A stretch of 6,314 bases of DNA from positions 1 to 6,314 of the forward strand of contig QMRW01000074.1 of NCBI GenBank assembly GCA_003650785.1, given 5' to 3'. Shown here in pieces: positions 1 through 5,383 of this stretch (position 1 is the stretch's first letter; each line of letters opens with the position of its first letter). Made by a program: the position numbers and the translations under genes. The DNA is from Thermoprotei archaeon (lineage in GTDB: Archaea > Thermoproteota > Thermoprotei > Thermofilales > B20-G17). Under the pieces are notes generated by a model, which did no database searches, was not told the origin of the DNA, and saw nothing but the letters and a program-made list of their open reading frames with translations.

Positions 1-1
1 A

Positions 2-214
2 AATGAGAGCTGTATAGTTATAACGGCTAGAGTGAAGACTATAGCTCAAACTGGAGTAGAGATGGAAGCCCTCACTGCGACAGTACTGGCTCTACTCAAC
101 ATATGGGATATGGTCAAGAAGTATGAGAAAGATGAGAGAGGAGAGTACCCCTCAACATTAATATATGATGTGAGAGTGACCTCGAAGAAGAAAATTACTT
201 TAAAGCATGCTTAG
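2..214 (+). CDS. moaC: MoaC, cyclic pyranopterin monophosphate synthase (C-terminal part, 5' end outside window)
   Basis: This is the C-terminal 70 residues of MoaC, which with MoaA converts GTP to cyclic pyranopterin monophosphate in molybdenum/tungsten cofactor synthesis. The frame is open to the left edge, so the gene starts outside the window; the GTG at 32 is internal. The MoaC signature TGVEMEALTA is present, with the two catalytic-site glutamates at codons 59-61 and 65-67 (E. coli E112/E114 equivalents). The following IWDMVK supplies the Asp (107-109) and Lys (116-118) that match E. coli D128 and K131. The C-terminus ends in the basic run SKKK, unlike the GHFRVE-type tail of bacterial MoaC. 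The stop at 212-214 lies inside the 3' end of the convergent moaB-like gene. Family assignment is very secure. Confidence 0.93.
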   Translation, partial: NESCIVITARVKTIAQTGVEMEALTATVLALLNIWDMVKKYEKDERGEYPSTLIYDVRVTSKKKITLKHA

Positions 215-934
215 AATCTCATCTACTCTAGTACCCTCCTTAAGCTCTAGAACCAGTAGGACGTAGTTAGGGGATTCTATAGTAAGCAGGGGCTTTATCG
301 ATTTCCTCAAATCCTCCAGCTGTCCCTCTAAGAGATTCTTTTTAACCCTTATCAACATAAAGTTCTCCACATTTTTCAGCCTGCCTAAGGTATACCTCAG
401 AATAAATAAGTTATCGACTAATGGAGTATCTGTACTAGTGCGTATGTAGTCCATCCTCCAATGAGTTACTCCTCTTAACATATCGAGCATATGCTCGAGT
501 TGTGGGAGTATTATTTTTTCCAGTGCTAATCTTATAGCATTAGGACTTCCTGGTAGTACGAATATTACTCTACCTCCCATACTTCCCGCAGTAGATCTGG
601 AGAGTATTGCTCTGAGACCTACATTCTCAATAGATAGACTCCTGAAAAGTTCTCCAAACCCCTTAAGTTCCTTATCCATTAGAGGTTTTACAGCTTCGAT
701 ACTGATATCTCTGTAGCTTAGTCCAGTACCTCCACATACTAGTATAACCTCAGTCTCCTCCGGAATATTATAGAGACACTTCCTCAGTTCATGTATACTA
801 TTTGGAGAGATCGTGACATGTAGGAGCTTATATCCCCTCTCCTTCAATATCTCTTTAACTAGAGGAGTTATTCTATCCAAACTAGGATCTAACCATACGC
901 TATCACCAACTACTATGAGACTGAAGTTAATCAT
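200..934 (-). CDS. moaB: MoaB/MogA-family molybdopterin adenylyltransferase with C-terminal extension
   Basis: This 244-residue protein has an N-terminal MoaB/MogA domain (about residues 1-157) and an unrecognised tail (about 158-244). The family activates pyranopterin by adenylylation before Mo or W insertion, and archaeal MoaB does this for tungsten enzymes. The core motif CGGTGLSYRD lies at 67-76, followed by GFGELFR (92-98), AILSR (109-113) and LPGSPNAIRLALEK (127-140). Asp76 matches the conserved E. coli MogA D82. The position of MogA D49 (in IPDE) is Asn45 here (SPNS), which is unusual. The usual family length is about 160-200 residues, so the tail is extra; it looks like a mixed alpha/beta segment with basic stretches. 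The ATG start has GAGGT (942-946) seven bases upstream. The gene converges on moaC and diverges from tupA. The domain call is secure; activity is less certain because of Asn45. Confidence 0.9.
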   Translation of the reverse strand: MINFSLIVVGDSVWLDPSLDRITPLVKEILKERGYKLLHVTISPNSIHELRKCLYNIPEETEVILVCGGTGLSYRDISIEAVKPLMDKELKGFGELFRSLSIENVGLRAILSRSTAGSMGGRVIFVLPGSPNAIRLALEKIILPQLEHMLDMLRGVTHWRMDYIRTSTDTPLVDNLFILRYTLGRLKNVENFMLIRVKKNLLEGQLEDLRKSIKPLLTIESPNYVLLVLELKEGTRVDEILSML

Positions 935-941
935 ACACTCT

Positions 942-975
942 ACCTCAGGAACTTTAAAGTGCGTACAATATAAGC
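942..975 (-). promoter_or_regulatory. moaB promoter: TATA element, 10-bp palindrome, SD
   Basis: Read on the minus strand, a TATA-like CTTATATT (967-974) is centred about 36 bp before the ATG at 934. It is followed by the perfect palindrome ACTTTAAAGT (951-960) and the SD GAGGT (942-946). The predicted start of transcription is near 944, giving a leader of about 10 nt. This spacing matches the tupA and HEPN promoters in the window. The alternative reading, TTTAAA at 953-958 as the TATA box of a leaderless transcript, is less likely because an SD is present. Confidence 0.5.
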
Positions 976-1157
976 ATAAGGTGACATCCTAGAATAGCCT
1001 CATGGAAGTTGGTGAAGCATTTTACGAAGTCTAGTAATGATAGAATTAAATCCTCAGATATAGTCCGTGATAGGAGTGAGTATCTGTTTAGTAACTAGTT
1101 GGCGTACTTAAAGAAAGCATGAAGAATGTCTATAGTATTAGCCCTGTCAATCATTGA

Positions 1158-1201
1158 GCTGAAGTTTATATACACTATCATCCATTATCTGATAATGGTG
1201 G
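1158..1201 (+). promoter_or_regulatory. Promoter and SD of the tupABC operon
   Basis: TTTATATA at 1165-1172 is a good archaeal TATA box, with a purine-rich BRE-like stretch just upstream (GAAG, 1161-1164). Its centre lies about 37 bp before the TTG start at 1206. Transcription should begin near 1193-1198, giving a leader of about 10 nt that carries the SD GGTGG (1197-1201), four bases before TTG. The same GGTGG plus four bases precedes the moaE GTG start. A perfect palindrome covers the expected transcription start (separate entry). Confidence 0.65.
1182..1198. promoter_or_regulatory. 17-bp perfect inverted repeat, candidate operator of tupABC
   Basis: CCATTATC-T-GATAATGG has two perfect 8-bp arms around a single central T. 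It begins 10 bp after the TATA box, covers the predicted transcription start and runs into the SD. This is where archaeal repressors commonly block polymerase recruitment. It does not resemble the E. coli ModE site. A tungstate- or molybdate-sensing repressor is an inference; no regulator gene is visible in the window. Confidence 0.5.
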
Positions 1202-1205
1202 AAGT

Positions 1206-2108
1206 TTGAAGAAGTTTCTTATGATCCTCATAATACTAGTAACTATTACTACAGTCACCACTATAGTATATATGTCCGTATTTGGTAAAGAAACCTTAAG
1301 AGTTCTTAAAGTCTCTACCACAACTAGTCTCTATGTTACAGGTCTACTTGAAAAGCTAGCTGAGGAGTTTAGGAAGGAATACCCTAATGTTGTGATACAA
1401 TTTATTGCTGTTGGTACTGGTAGAGCTTTAGAAATTGCGAGTAAGGGGGATGTTGATATGGTTTTTGTTCATGCACCATCACTTGAACACAAGTATATCA
1501 ATAGAGGTACACTCGTTGATGGACATATCATAGCATACAACTACTTTGTAATTGTAGGTCCAAAAGATGATCCTGCAGGTATTAAAGGCCTAAATAACCC
1601 TGTAAAGGCTTTAAGGAGAATTTACAATGCTGGTGTTAGTGGTATGACATTATTCATCAGTAGAGGTGATAACTCAGGAACTCACATTAGAGAATTAGCC
1701 CTATGGAGGAAAGCAGGATTAAATCCTATAGGTCAGAAGTGGTACATTGAGTCTGGTACCGGAATGTCAAAGACTTTAATGATAGCTAATGAGAGGAAGG
1801 CGTATACACTAAGTGACATCGGTACATACCTTAAACTTAAGGGTGAAGGTATATTGGGAAGATTGGAAGTTCTTGTCGATAAGGGCGAGGGTCTAATCAA
1901 CATCTATAGTGCATACATAGTCAATCCGGAGAAATACAAAGTAAACTATGAATTAGCAAAACTATTCCTAGAATTCGTATTATCTAGAAAGGGGCAGAAA
2001 ATTATAAACGAGTATGGTAGAAAACTCTTTGGAAGACCATTATTCTACTCAGCATACGGTAAAGAGAATGAGCTAAAAGAACTTTGGAATACACTATTAG
2101 AACATTAG
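1206..2108 (+). CDS. tupA: TupA-type tungstate-binding protein of ABC importer
   Basis: This 300-residue extracytoplasmic binding protein captures tungstate outside the cell and passes it to the TupB permease. Residues 4-27 form one hydrophobic segment acting as signal or membrane anchor; there is no lipobox Cys. TupA signatures follow in order: STTTS (37-41), VGTGRALEIASKGDVDMVFVH (about 69-89), the VGPKDDPAGI block (117-126), FISRGDNSGTH (150-160), ESGTGMSKTL (182-191) and AYTLSDIGTY (199-208). These distinguish it from WtpA and ModA, although oxyanion choice cannot be proved by eye. The start is TTG, chosen because GGTGG lies four bases upstream; no ATG or GTG is in frame nearby upstream, and the next ATG (codon 6) would cut into the signal. 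tupB begins nine bases after the stop. The adjacent pterin-cofactor genes and AOR support tungstate over molybdate. Confidence 0.9.
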   Translation: MKKFLMILIILVTITTVTTIVYMSVFGKETLRVLKVSTTTSLYVTGLLEKLAEEFRKEYPNVVIQFIAVGTGRALEIASKGDVDMVFVHAPSLEHKYINRGTLVDGHIIAYNYFVIVGPKDDPAGIKGLNNPVKALRRIYNAGVSGMTLFISRGDNSGTHIRELALWRKAGLNPIGQKWYIESGTGMSKTLMIANERKAYTLSDIGTYLKLKGEGILGRLEVLVDKGEGLINIYSAYIVNPEKYKVNYELAKLFLEFVLSRKGQKIINEYGRKLFGRPLFYSAYGKENELKELWNTLLEH

Positions 2109-2117
2109 AATGGTGGT

Positions 2118-2765
2118 GTGAGTATAATGTACACCGAGATATATGGTATAGCGTTAAGATCACTTCTTATATCATCAACTGCTACACTCCTAGCATTAGT
2201 TTGGAGTATACCCTTTACAGCTAAATTGATATCCATAAGACATAGATCTAAAGATATTATTATCGGAATATTTAATACTTTAATAGGACTACCGACTGTA
2301 CTTGTTGGACTGGTACTCTATTTGTTATTTAGCTATAGCGGTCCCTTAGGATTTCTAGAACTATTATATACCCCGTATACTATCATCATTGGTGAATCAA
2401 TACTGATAACACCATTGGTAATCTCGCTACTATATGAGGTTTTTAGTAGAGCTTATAATGAGTACTGGGAACTAGCTTTGACTCTTGGTGCCGATAAGCT
2501 TCAAGCCTACAAACTCATCATTAGAGAAGTTATTAGTGACATATTTGTAGTTTCACTTATCAGTTTTTCTAGAGCTATCGGAGAGCTGGGTGTAGCATTA
2601 ATTGTTGGTGGTAACATCAAAGGTTATACCAGAGTCTTTACTACAGCAATAGCATTAGAAATTGAAAAAGGAGAGTTTGAGACTGCCATAATCCTCGGAC
2701 TACTTCTATTCATAGTAGTACTATCAGTAATCTTAACTGCCAGAATTATTAAGAGGAGAGTTTGA
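2118..2765 (+). CDS. tupB: TupB-type tungstate ABC transporter permease
   Basis: This integral membrane subunit (215 residues from GTG 2118) forms the tungstate channel with TupA and TupC. Hydrophobic segments lie at about 14-38, 48-71, 86-107, 140-163 and 187-210. The cytoplasmic EAA-like coupling loop, which contacts the ATPase, is ELALTLGADKLQAY at about 118-131. It is followed by the TupB-typical SRAIGELGVALIVGGNI (151-167), TRVFTTAIALEIEKGEFE (171-188) and a basic C-terminus. Length is normal for the family. The start is uncertain: GTG at 2118 is only one base after GGTGG (2112-2116), while ATG at 2127 sits eight bases after GGTG (2115-2118) and may be the real start; the difference is three residues. 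The stop TGA shares its final A with the tupC ATG, which suggests translational coupling. Confidence 0.9.
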   Translation: MSIMYTEIYGIALRSLLISSTATLLALVWSIPFTAKLISIRHRSKDIIIGIFNTLIGLPTVLVGLVLYLLFSYSGPLGFLELLYTPYTIIIGESILITPLVISLLYEVFSRAYNEYWELALTLGADKLQAYKLIIREVISDIFVVSLISFSRAIGELGVALIVGGNIKGYTRVFTTAIALEIEKGEFETAIILGLLLFIVVLSVILTARIIKRRV

Positions 2766-3454
2766 TGATAGTACTAAGGAATATATGGTTTAGCTATGTA
2801 GACGAGAACTATGTACTCAAGAATATCAATATCGAGTTCAGTAGAGGTATAACGGTAGTGCTTGGACCTAACGGTAGTGGTAAAACTACACTTTTGAAGA
2901 TTGCCTCTTGTCTGTACAAGCCTATAAGAGGTGAAGTTCTTATAGACGATATCAACTATTGGAATTTAAATGAGGAGGAGAAGATTAGGTTTAGACGTAA
3001 AATAGTTTATGTTCATGAAAAACCCATACTGCTTAGAGGTAGTGTTTTAGATAACATAATCTATGGTTTAATAATTAGAGGTTATAGTAGGGATGAGGCT
3101 ATTAAGAAAGCCCATAAAATATCTAAAGAACTAAATATTACAAGTATACTTAGTAGAAGAACTGAAACATTATCTATAGGTGAGAGGAGATTAGTAACCT
3201 TAGCTAGAGCCCTAGTTCTAGATACAGATTACCTACTACTAGATGATCCAATAGCACATCTACATCCATCTACACGTGAACTAGTAGTCGATATAGTGAG
3301 GAGTATGAAGGATGAAAAAGTTATAGCTATCGCTACTCACGATCCTCTTTCAACATTAAAAATAGCATCTAAGGTTATAATATTAGATTCAGGCAGGATA
3401 GTGAACATAAGCGAGCCCAGGAATATAATAGATAAGTACATACTAGAGTACTAA
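2765..3454 (+). CDS. tupC: TupC-type tungstate ABC transporter ATPase
   Basis: This 229-residue ATP-binding subunit powers tungstate uptake through TupB. Walker A GPNGSGKT is at 34-41, the signature LSIGE at 136-140, Walker B YLLLD at 156-160 and the switch histidine in ATHD at 192. Three motif positions deviate: the Q-loop Gln is replaced by His84 (YVHEKP), the glutamate after Walker B is Asp161 (LLLDDP instead of LLLDEP), and the second residue of the signature SGG is Ile. There is no C-terminal regulatory (MOP/TOBE) domain, so the protein is a bare nucleotide-binding domain. I chose ATG 2765 because it overlaps the tupB stop as TGATG and lies six bases after GAGGAG (2753-2758); TTG 2762 is the alternative. 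It is the last gene of the operon, and no clear oligo-T terminator follows. Confidence 0.9.
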   Translation: MIVLRNIWFSYVDENYVLKNINIEFSRGITVVLGPNGSGKTTLLKIASCLYKPIRGEVLIDDINYWNLNEEEKIRFRRKIVYVHEKPILLRGSVLDNIIYGLIIRGYSRDEAIKKAHKISKELNITSILSRRTETLSIGERRLVTLARALVLDTDYLLLDDPIAHLHPSTRELVVDIVRSMKDEKVIAIATHDPLSTLKIASKVIILDSGRIVNISEPRNIIDKYILEY

Positions 3455-3506
3455 GTACGATATTAATCAATAATAAGGTTAAAGAGAAATTACGGTCCAA
3501 CATTCA

Positions 3507-3623
3507 ATGTCTGTATCAAGATTTAGATTCTTAGATACAGCTTTACCTACTAGAGAACTTCTAGACATGGTAGTTAATGATGTTAAAAATAGACTACCAG
3601 TGTCTGTACAGAGCAGAAGGTGA
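3507..3623 (+). CDS. Unrecognised 38-residue ORF, possibly a gene relic
   Basis: An ATG-initiated 38-codon frame begins MSVSRFRFLDTALPT and ends SVQSRR, filling much of the tupC-moaE gap. Its composition (RELLDMVVNDVKNRL, an amphipathic helix) looks more like protein than random translation. There is no SD, but an AT-rich GGTTAAAG (3477-3484) lies about 27 bp upstream, as expected for a leaderless archaeal gene. The beginning weakly recalls MoeA N-termini (an F-R-x-L stretch, then a helix with ELL and V), which would suit this locus as a decayed moeA start. That resemblance is an impression only. It could equally be a chance ORF. Confidence 0.2.
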   Translation: MSVSRFRFLDTALPTRELLDMVVNDVKNRLPVSVQSRR

Positions 3624-3665
3624 TTGAAGACCTCAAAACCCATCAGCACTCAGAACGAATGTAAG

Positions 3666-3732
3666 ATATTGTGATATTGACAATATTTATAGGAACTCTA
3701 TTATGCTATGAGCTCGTATAGTAAATAGGTGG
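3666..3732 (+). promoter_or_regulatory. moaE promoter, overlapping inverted repeat, and SD
   Basis: ATATTTATA (3683-3691) is the best TATA element before moaE, centred about 50 bp before the GTG, giving a leader of about 24 nt with SD GGTGG (3728-3732) four bases before the start. An inverted repeat with arms ATATTGT (3666-3672) and ACAATAT (3680-3686), separated by seven bases, runs into the TATA box. Within it, GATATTG also occurs as a direct repeat (3665-3671 and 3673-3679). It may be an operator, but the region is so AT-rich that chance is possible. Confidence 0.45.
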
Positions 3733-3736
3733 TAGA

Positions 3737-4192
3737 GTGACGAATTGTGAAAGAGTAGTCATAGGTGATGTTAGAATATCAATTGATAATGTGATCGACG
3801 ATATAATGAGTAGTTCTAGAGGTTCTGAAATCGGAGCTATAGTAATATACGTAGGGACTGTCAAAGGAATATCAGATGGATTTAAAGTCCACGAACTAAT
3901 ATTCGAACCCTACGAACCGCAGACGATTAAGGAACTATGCAGAATAGTCGATGAGTGGAGTAAAAGGGATGATTTAATTGATGTAAAGGTAATTCTCAGA
4001 ACTGGTAGGCTAAAAGTTGGTGAAAGAATACTACTGATAGTCGTAGCGTCAAAGCATAGGAATATAGCTTTCGAATGCGCTAAGGAGATAATCGATAAAC
4101 TAAAGAATCAGATACCACTAAAGAAGATAGAAGTCAGAGAAGATGGAAGTTATCAAATACTAGGAGATGGAAAGAAGATCAGAATAAATTGA
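3737..4192 (+). CDS. moaE: MoaE, molybdopterin synthase large (catalytic) subunit
   Basis: This 151-residue catalytic subunit pairs with thiocarboxylated MoaD to place the dithiolene sulfurs on cyclic pyranopterin monophosphate. Family blocks appear in order: GAIVIYVGTVK (33-43), LIFEPYEPQ (54-62), TGRLKVGE (89-96), VASKHRNIAFE (103-113) and KLKNQIPLKKIE (121-132). Lys123 and Lys130 match the E. coli catalytic Lys119 and Lys126 with the same seven-residue spacing. Two usually conserved residues differ: the Arg of GTVR is Lys43, and the Trp of the PxWKxE motif is Lys129. Length is normal. The GTG start is chosen for GGTGG four bases upstream, the same arrangement as tupA. Its partner moaD is on the opposite strand about 1.4 kb away. 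Confidence 0.93.
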   Translation: MTNCERVVIGDVRISIDNVIDDIMSSSRGSEIGAIVIYVGTVKGISDGFKVHELIFEPYEPQTIKELCRIVDEWSKRDDLIDVKVILRTGRLKVGERILLIVVASKHRNIAFECAKEIIDKLKNQIPLKKIEVREDGSYQILGDGKKIRIN

Positions 4193-4197
4193 AACAG

Positions 4198-4236
4198 GTC
4201 TTTAGGTGTTTAAGAGACTGCTAAAGACTCTAACAC
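4198..4236 (+). other. Hairpin, possibly pseudoknot, just 3' of moaE
   Basis: GTCTTTAG (4198-4205) and CTAAAGAC (4221-4228) form a perfect 8-bp stem with a 15-base loop, beginning six bases after the moaE stop. GTGTT in the loop (4206-4210) can also pair with AACAC (4232-4236), giving an H-type pseudoknot arrangement. No oligo-T tract follows directly, so it is not a standard archaeal terminator. It may protect or end the moaE mRNA, or be chance. Confidence 0.35.
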
Positions 4237-4279
4237 TAATCTATTATTCTATCCTCCTGAAATCCACTTAGCTAATAAC

Positions 4280-4471
4280 CTACACCCTCCCACCTATGGA
4301 CTGTGCTATCTCTTTAGTATTAGTCTTCTCTATTCCATCCTCCAGTACTATGAGAGAAGGAAGATGCATTATAGGCATCGTACATAGAATTAGTGGGACT
4401 AATATTAGTCCCAAGTACTCTTTAGTAGGGAGTAGTTTATTAAGTATCATGTTGGGAACTAATAATATCAA
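4280..4471 (-). pseudogene. Possible small or decayed gene of unknown family
   Basis: A 63-codon minus-strand frame starts at TTG 4471 and ends IAQSIGGRV. It lies downstream of the MNT gene and in its direction. The first two thirds are hydrophobic (YLGLILVPLILCTMPIMH at about 19-36) and the end is charged (LEDGIEKTNTKE at about 43-54). The frame stays open about nine codons upstream of the TTG, to a stop inside the MNT 3' end, with no ATG or GTG and no good SD. It therefore looks more like the C-terminal remnant of a larger gene than an intact one. The plus strand is also open over nearly the same span (4296-4481), but that translation is serine-rich (PSSST) and looks like a shadow. No family is recognised. 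Confidence 0.2.
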
Positions 4472-4484
4472 GGTGGGGTAGTAC

Positions 4485-4907
4485 TTATTGTAGAATCCAT
4501 ACTCTCCCTATACGCTTAAATCTCTTATGGACTAGTTTCTTCGCTTTTTCCAGAACTCCCTCTCTATCGTAGATTACTATTCCATCTGCTACAGCATCTA
4601 GCAGAACTCCCCATCCTCCTTCAATACCCTTGAGAAGCTCCTCTGGCGTCAGCCAAATATCCTCTATGGCCTCTGCCCCCTCTTTGTACTTCAGGTTCTC
4701 TATTCTTCTCCTGCAAATATTCTCAGGAAGATTTAGAGCTATGACCAGAATGTCTATATCGCTTTCTGGAAATGGTTGTTCCAGACCTTTAGCAACTGAA
4801 CCGAAGAGGAGAATACCAACTACATCCGCTCTCCTCAACACTCTTTCTACGAACCTACTCAAGTGTTCCTGATACTCACGTCTTCTAAGCTTAGGAAGAG
4901 TTAACAA
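4485..4907 (-). CDS. Minimal nucleotidyltransferase (MNT), antitoxin partner of HEPN
   Basis: This 140-residue protein belongs to the DNA polymerase beta-like minimal nucleotidyltransferases. In characterised HEPN/MNT systems this partner neutralises the HEPN protein, in at least one case by AMPylating it. The motif FGSVAKG lies at 35-41 and SDIDILV at 49-55, giving metal ligands Asp50 and Asp52. A further acidic patch, EDIWLTPEEL (82-91), may contribute the third carboxylate. The C-terminal LLDAVADGIVIYD (102-114) is typical of archaeal members, and the protein ends in a basic tail. The start is TTG, supported by the strong SD GGTGAGGT (4911-4918) three bases upstream, which lies inside the HEPN gene. 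The seven-base overlap with HEPN indicates co-translation. Catalytic motifs look intact. Target specificity cannot be read from the sequence. Confidence 0.88.
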   Translation of the reverse strand: MLTLPKLRRREYQEHLSRFVERVLRRADVVGILLFGSVAKGLEQPFPESDIDILVIALNLPENICRRRIENLKYKEGAEAIEDIWLTPEELLKGIEGGWGVLLDAVADGIVIYDREGVLEKAKKLVHKRFKRIGRVWILQ

Positions 4908-5344
4908 TCTACCTCACCAAGGAGGCTCTTAACGATTTCATAAACTCTCTCAGCATTCCTTAGTAAAGCTCTAGCTATATCCTCTGAGTAGATCTCCGAG
5001 GGTTTGATGATTCTATCAACAGTTTCCCAACCATATCTGGGTGTTGTTCCTTGATCCTCTAGGACTATGGCATATGTTATTGCTTCATTCACTTTTCTCA
5101 TTAGATCCTCCCTTAGATCTATAAGACCTCCAGCGATGAGCCCTTTTAATACTAATGTTGGTTTGTGAGTCTTTCCAGGTTCAAAACCAAGAGCAACTAT
5201 TAGAGCTTTAATAGCCTTCTGAGCCGAGAGTTCAGCTCGAAAAACTGTACTGGCATATCTTTTATTATCGAGACTCTCAAAAGCCTCTTCTAGATCTTCT
5301 TGAGCCATGGAGAGCCAATCGAATGCTTTTGTATGCTTAGGCAC
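4901..5344 (-). CDS. HEPN-domain protein, toxin-like partner of MNT
   Basis: This 147-residue all-helical protein is the first gene of the HEPN-MNT pair. Family features are W10 with AQEDLEEA (14-21), the helix YASTVFRAELSAQKAIKALI (30-49), then KTHKP (58-62) and the TTPRYGWE segment (100-107), which stands where many HEPN proteins have tRYPd. A final helix runs from about 118 to 142. Many HEPN toxins carry an RNase motif, Arg then 4-6 residues then His. Here the only histidines are at 4 and 60, and neither has an Arg at the required distance, so the motif is absent. The protein may be an archaeal HEPN form acting by binding, or an inactive one. The GTG start is supported by GGTGAT (5348-5353) three bases upstream. 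HEPN before MNT with a short overlap is the common order. Confidence 0.85.
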   Translation of the reverse strand: MPKHTKAFDWLSMAQEDLEEAFESLDNKRYASTVFRAELSAQKAIKALIVALGFEPGKTHKPTLVLKGLIAGGLIDLREDLMRKVNEAITYAIVLEDQGTTPRYGWETVDRIIKPSEIYSEDIARALLRNAERVYEIVKSLLGEVDC

Positions 5345-5347
5345 TAA

Positions 5348-5383
5348 ATCACCTTCATTACTAATATCTATCCCTTATACTTT
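5348..5383 (-). promoter_or_regulatory. HEPN-MNT promoter and SD
   Basis: On the minus strand, AAAGTATAAG (5374-5383) is a TATA-like element centred about 35 bp before the GTG at 5344. The SD GGTGAT (5348-5353) follows, a full match to the archaeal anti-SD. The predicted leader is about 10 nt, the same layout as moaB and tupA. This gives the pair its own promoter, separate from moaD. Confidence 0.45.

Noticed and set aside
1011..1097. 28-codon GTG frame in the moaB-tupA intergenic region
   Set aside because: Very short, no recognisable motif and no TATA element at a suitable distance.
4296..4481. 61-codon plus-strand frame downstream of moaE
   Set aside because: Serine-rich translation without motifs, opposite a more protein-like minus-strand frame; no SD or TATA.
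4630..4872. 80-codon plus-strand frame
   Set aside because: Lies wholly antisense to the clear MNT gene and has the composition of a shadow frame.
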